This document shows positions 61,421 to 64,000 of a stretch of DNA of 64,000 nucleotides, in pieces. The position numbers and the translations under genes are program-made. Positions within the stretch are counted from its first letter, which is position 1. The number at the start of each line of letters is the position of its first letter. Below the pieces are notes generated by a model. That model was not told where the DNA came from. It was given only the letters and a program-made list of their open reading frames with translations, and did not search any database. The stretch comes from Neomoorella thermoacetica (lineage in GTDB: Bacteria > Bacillota > DSM-521 > Neomoorellales > Neomoorellaceae), in contig NZ_MDDC01000005.1 of NCBI RefSeq assembly GCF_001875325.1, forward strand, positions 62,001 to 126,000. The letters are read 5' to 3'.

Positions 61421-61870
61421 ATGGCCGATTTCGAGCCCAAAATTATCGCCTTTTGCTGTTTCTACTGCGCCTACTCGGCTGCCGACCTGGCCGGGTCCAT
61501 GCGCCTCCAGTACCCGGCCAATATCCGGGTAATTGAGATGCCCTGTTCCGGCAAGACCGATATCCGGGTGTTACTGGAAGCCTTTGAAGATGGGGCCGAC
61601 GGGGTTTATGTCCTGGGTTGCATGGAAGGTGACTGCCACTTCTTGAAGGGCAACTTCCGGGCCAAGCGACGGGTTCGGGAGGCCAAGAAAATCCTGGACG
61701 AGATCGGTATCGGAGGCGAGCGCCTGGAGATGTATAACCTCTCGGCGGCCATGGGACCCCGCTTTGCCGAGATTGCCCGGGAGTTTACCGACCACATCCG
61801 GAAACTAGGTCCCAGCCCGGTGAAGTTAAAGCCCGGAACAGCCACGGAAAAAGCTCCAACTGGCCAATGA
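61421..61870 (+). CDS. mvhD: MvhD-type iron-sulfur protein (HdrA partner)
   Basis: MvhD/FrhD-like proteins carry a 2Fe-2S cluster and link HdrA to an electron donor. The 149-residue protein starts MADFEPKIIAFCCFYCAYSAAD, with cysteines in FCCFYC, MPCSGKTD and LGCMEGDCHFLKGN (near residue 67). No hydrogenase genes follow; instead metV and metF do, so the donor side is probably the NAD(P)H-reacting HdrA or the reductase. It follows hdrA by three bases. Confidence 0.93.
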   Translation: MADFEPKIIAFCCFYCAYSAADLAGSMRLQYPANIRVIEMPCSGKTDIRVLLEAFEDGADGVYVLGCMEGDCHFLKGNFRAKRRVREAKKILDEIGIGGERLEMYNLSAAMGPRFAEIAREFTDHIRKLGPSPVKLKPGTATEKAPTGQ

Positions 61871-61902
61871 GGTCAACCCTTAAAGAAAGCAGGTGAGTGT
61901 GG

Positions 61903-62577
61903 ATGATTATTGCCGAAGGCAAACCCCTGGTGGAAGTGGCCGGCCTGATTAAAGATGCTAAAAAGGTCCTGGTGGTTGGCTGCGGCGGCTGCGTGACCGT
62001 CTGCCTGGCCGGTGGGGAAAAGGAGACCGGTATTCTGGCCGCCGAATTGCGCTTGCTGCGTAAAAAAGAGGGCAATCCACTGGAAACGGTTGAAGTAACC
62101 CTTACCCGCCAGTGCGACCCGGAATACGTGGAGATGCTCAACAAATACGTTACCGACGATGTTGATGTTATTGTCTCCCTGGCCTGCGGGGTGGGTGTCC
62201 AGTTCCTGGCGGAGCGTTACAACAAATGGGTGGTACCGGCCCTGAACACCAAATTTGCCGGCGGCACCGTAGCCCACGGCGTGTGGGAAGAACGCTGCGG
62301 CCTCTGCGGTGAGTGTATCCTTTATAAAACCGGGGGTATTTGCCCCATTATCCGCTGCTCCAAGAGCATTTTAAACGGTCCCTGCGGCGGCTCCCAGGGC
62401 GGCAAATGCGAGGTCAACCCCGAAACCCCCTGCGCCTGGCAGCTCATCTACGACCGGATGCAGGCCCTGGGAAAACTGGAACTCCTCATGGAAATCCAGC
62501 CTCCCAAGGACTGGTCCAAATCCCGGGATGGCGGGCCGCGGAAAGTTGTACGAGAGGATGTGACAATCGATGGTTGA
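61903..62577 (+). CDS. metV: Methylenetetrahydrofolate reductase partner MetV
   Basis: MetV is the small iron-sulfur/zinc subunit found with MetF in acetogens. The ~224-residue protein has many cysteines: VVGCGGCVTVCLAGG near 25, SLACGVGVQF near 90, and a C-terminal ferredoxin-like CGLCGECILY, ICPIIRCSK, GPCGGSQGGKC block near 140-175. GTG 61897 is in frame, but AGGTGAG at 61891-61897 fits ATG 61903 (MIIAEGKPLVEV). It overlaps metF by 8 bases, so equal amounts are made. Confidence 0.93.
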   Translation: MIIAEGKPLVEVAGLIKDAKKVLVVGCGGCVTVCLAGGEKETGILAAELRLLRKKEGNPLETVEVTLTRQCDPEYVEMLNKYVTDDVDVIVSLACGVGVQFLAERYNKWVVPALNTKFAGGTVAHGVWEERCGLCGECILYKTGGICPIIRCSKSILNGPCGGSQGGKCEVNPETPCAWQLIYDRMQALGKLELLMEIQPPKDWSKSRDGGPRKVVREDVTIDG

Positions 62578-63490
62578 AAGCAAGATAGCGAAAATCCTCT
62601 CCAAGGGACAATTTCTGGTCAGCGGTGAGATTGGACCGCCGAAGCACGCCGATCCTTCAGAGATAAAGAAGCACGCCACCCTCCTCAAGGACTACGTTGA
62701 CGCCATGAACCTGACGGATAATCAGACGGCCATCGTCCGCCTGTCGAGTATCGCCGCCGGGGTCCACGTCCTCCAGGCAGGGGGCGAGCCCATTATCCAG
62801 ATGACAGTTAGGGACCGCAACCGCATCGCCATCCAGAGCGATCTCCTGGGCGCCTACAGCCTGGGGATGCGGAACATCCTCTGCCTGTCCGGCGACCATC
62901 AATCCTTTGGCAACCATCCCACAGCTAAAAACGTCCACGATGTGGATTCCCTGCAGCTTATCCGCATCGTGAAGGACCTCCGGGATGAGAAAAAATTCGC
63001 CTGCGGCGAAGAGATCAAGGGCCAGGAACCCCGCTTCTTTATCGGCGCCGCCGCCAATCCCTTTGCCGATCCCTTTGAGTTCCGGGTCATGCGCCTGGAG
63101 AAGAAGATCAATGCCGGCGCTGACTTTATTCAAACCCAGTGCATTTTTGACATGGAGCGTTTTGAACGCTTTATGGCCCTGGTCCGGGAGCGCGGCCTGC
63201 ATAAAAGAGCAAAAATTATTGCCGGCGTAACACCTTTGAAATCCGCCCGGGCCGCCAAATATATGCAACAATCGGTGGCCGGGATGATTGTCCCCGACGA
63301 AATCATCAACCGCCTGGAAAAGGCCTCCGACCCTAAGGCCGAAGGGGTGGCCATCTGTGTGGAACAGATTAAACACCTGCGAACCATTGAGGGTGTAGCT
63401 GGCGTCCATATCATGGCCGTCATGTGGGAAGATATTATACCCACCATCGTTAAGGAAGCCGGCCTGTATCCCCGCCCCAAAGTGGAGTAA
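62570..63490 (+). CDS. metF: Methylenetetrahydrofolate reductase catalytic subunit
   Basis: MetF reduces 5,10-methylene-THF to 5-methyl-THF, the substrate of AcsE. It has 306 residues: FLVSGEIGPPKHADPSEI at the N-terminus (family E-x-x-P-P), MTVRDRNRIAIQSDLLGAYSLG near 85 with the flavin-binding segment, ILCLSGDHQ near 105, and GADFIQTQCIFDMERF near 185. ATG 62570 overlaps the metV stop. In Moorella it works in a complex with MetV, HdrABC and MvhD. It ends the long acs-met block and a terminator follows. Confidence 0.96.
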   Translation: MVESKIAKILSKGQFLVSGEIGPPKHADPSEIKKHATLLKDYVDAMNLTDNQTAIVRLSSIAAGVHVLQAGGEPIIQMTVRDRNRIAIQSDLLGAYSLGMRNILCLSGDHQSFGNHPTAKNVHDVDSLQLIRIVKDLRDEKKFACGEEIKGQEPRFFIGAAANPFADPFEFRVMRLEKKINAGADFIQTQCIFDMERFERFMALVRERGLHKRAKIIAGVTPLKSARAAKYMQQSVAGMIVPDEIINRLEKASDPKAEGVAICVEQIKHLRTIEGVAGVHIMAVMWEDIIPTIVKEAGLYPRPKVE

Positions 63491-63496
63491 TTAGCA

Positions 63497-63524
63497 ACCC
63501 CGGTTCAATGCCGGGGTATTTTTT
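63497..63524 (+). terminator. Terminator of the acs-hdr-met block
   Basis: ACCCCGG/CCGGGGT stem (63497-63503 with 63511-63517), followed by ATTTTTTAT. Confidence 0.9.
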
Positions 63525-63591
63525 ATAGTTCTTTTTCCCCGCCCGGACGCATAAACTGATGGGAGGAATAGCTGCCAGGAGGTGGATAGGA

Positions 63592-64000
63592 TTGCGTAGT
63601 CAAAGACTGGAAAGCGAAGTCCTGCAGCGTGTCGATGAACTGGTCCAGTGTGCCATCTCCCTCAGTCTAAAAGACGAATCCGCCCGGGAAGAACAGTTAA
63701 ACCGCGGCATAGCCCTGGTAAAGGAAATGGGAGATTTGCTCCTGGAGGTCCTGGAAGGACGAGAGGAGCACCTCCAGGCTCTCCTCGAGCAGTTGATCGC
63801 CCAGCGCCTGCCTGATCGCCGGGTTTTACAAAGCTTTGGCAACTTCCCCCGGGATATCCAGCAAATGATCACTTACGGTATCTCTAGTTACCTGGCATCC
63901 CGGCAGGAAAAAAAAGACCAGGGGAGCATCGCCGGCGAGGCTGGCACCGAGCTTGCGCCGGTAGATTTAACCCCCGCGGGGAAAGACACTCCCGCCAGGG
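63592..64000 (+). CDS. Unknown protein, 5' part, cut by the window end
   Basis: An open frame starts at TTG 63592, eight bases after AGGAGG (63578-63583), and runs to the window edge without a stop (136 codons visible). The product begins MRSQRLESEVLQRVDELVQC and is helical and charged for about 115 residues (leucine- and glutamate-rich, possibly coiled coil: LVKEMGDLLLEVLEGREEHL), then becomes polar and proline-containing. No domain was recognised, and the separation from metF by a terminator makes it a new unit. Confidence 0.6.
   Translation, partial: MRSQRLESEVLQRVDELVQCAISLSLKDESAREEQLNRGIALVKEMGDLLLEVLEGREEHLQALLEQLIAQRLPDRRVLQSFGNFPRDIQQMITYGISSYLASRQEKKDQGSIAGEAGTELAPVDLTPAGKDTPAR

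Overview
The window is a GC-rich chromosomal stretch of a thermophilic acetogenic Firmicute. Gene order and detail point to Moorella thermoacetica or a very close relative. The clearest sign is the acs (Wood-Ljungdahl) cluster, which is followed directly by a methylene-THF reductase/Hdr block. In the acetyl-CoA synthase here the A-cluster cysteines fall at residues 506, 509, 518, 528, 595 and 597, as in the Moorella enzyme. There is no CRISPR array, no intact insertion sequence and no rRNA operon. Most genes are tightly packed, often overlapping and often starting with TTG or GTG.

Layout. (1) 1-9267: tetrapyrrole operon (precorrin-2 dehydrogenase end, hemA, hemC, cobA-hemD fusion, nirJ1/ahbC-like, hemB, nirJ2/ahbD-like, hemL). 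It makes uroporphyrinogen III and siroheme, and probably heme by the siroheme-dependent route; it is interrupted by a ~600-base non-coding stretch at 5323-5920. (2) 9450-12494, minus: a stand-alone molybdopterin oxidoreductase and an AzlCD amino-acid exporter. (3) 12629-20888: two tandem small paralogues (the first broken or recoded by an in-frame TAG), an FtsA-like ATPase with extra C-terminal domains, tRNA-Leu, a phosphate transporter with its DUF47 partner, a radical SAM-PDZ-DUF512-like protein, PPi-dependent phosphofructokinase and a QueT-like transporter. (4) 20889-32173: two purine-riboswitch transcription units (a purine permease; a split xanthine-dehydrogenase-type hydroxylase plus a guanine-deaminase-like amidohydrolase). 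An M48 protease, a LexA-box-controlled Y-family polymerase, a secreted copper-amine-oxidase-domain protein and a beta-carbonic-anhydrase-like protein lie between them. (5) 32209-36449: cobalamin riboswitch, a second structured leader, then cbiJ and the cobalt transporter cbiMNQO. (6) 36442-43676: housekeeping genes, an orphan DNA methyltransferase, tRNA-Thr and tRNA-Pro, an MFS exporter and a rubredoxin-like mini-protein. (7) 44060-63490: cooC, acsA, acsB, acsC, acsV, second cooC, acsD, acsE, then hdrC, hdrB, a giant hdrA, mvhD, metV and metF. The last gene is cut by the window edge.

How the genes fit together. Cobalt import and corrinoid synthesis, plus the shared uroporphyrinogen III pathway, feed the corrinoid iron-sulfur protein of the acs cluster. 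MetFV-HdrABC-MvhD makes methyl-THF, AcsE moves the methyl group to AcsCD, AcsV keeps the corrinoid reduced, CooC proteins serve nickel insertion, and AcsAB makes acetyl-CoA.

The most interesting new observations are these. Two guanine-class riboswitches have terminators that exclude the aptamer, which predicts ligand-induced expression; each sits behind a sigma-H-like promoter and together they cover purine import and catabolism. An in-frame TAG splits a small gene whose downstream YPPY-type tail is conserved in its neighbour. An unidentified structured leader lies between two terminators in the cobalt operon. There is an apparent CTG start for nirJ1. Several strong hairpins lie inside the acs operon.
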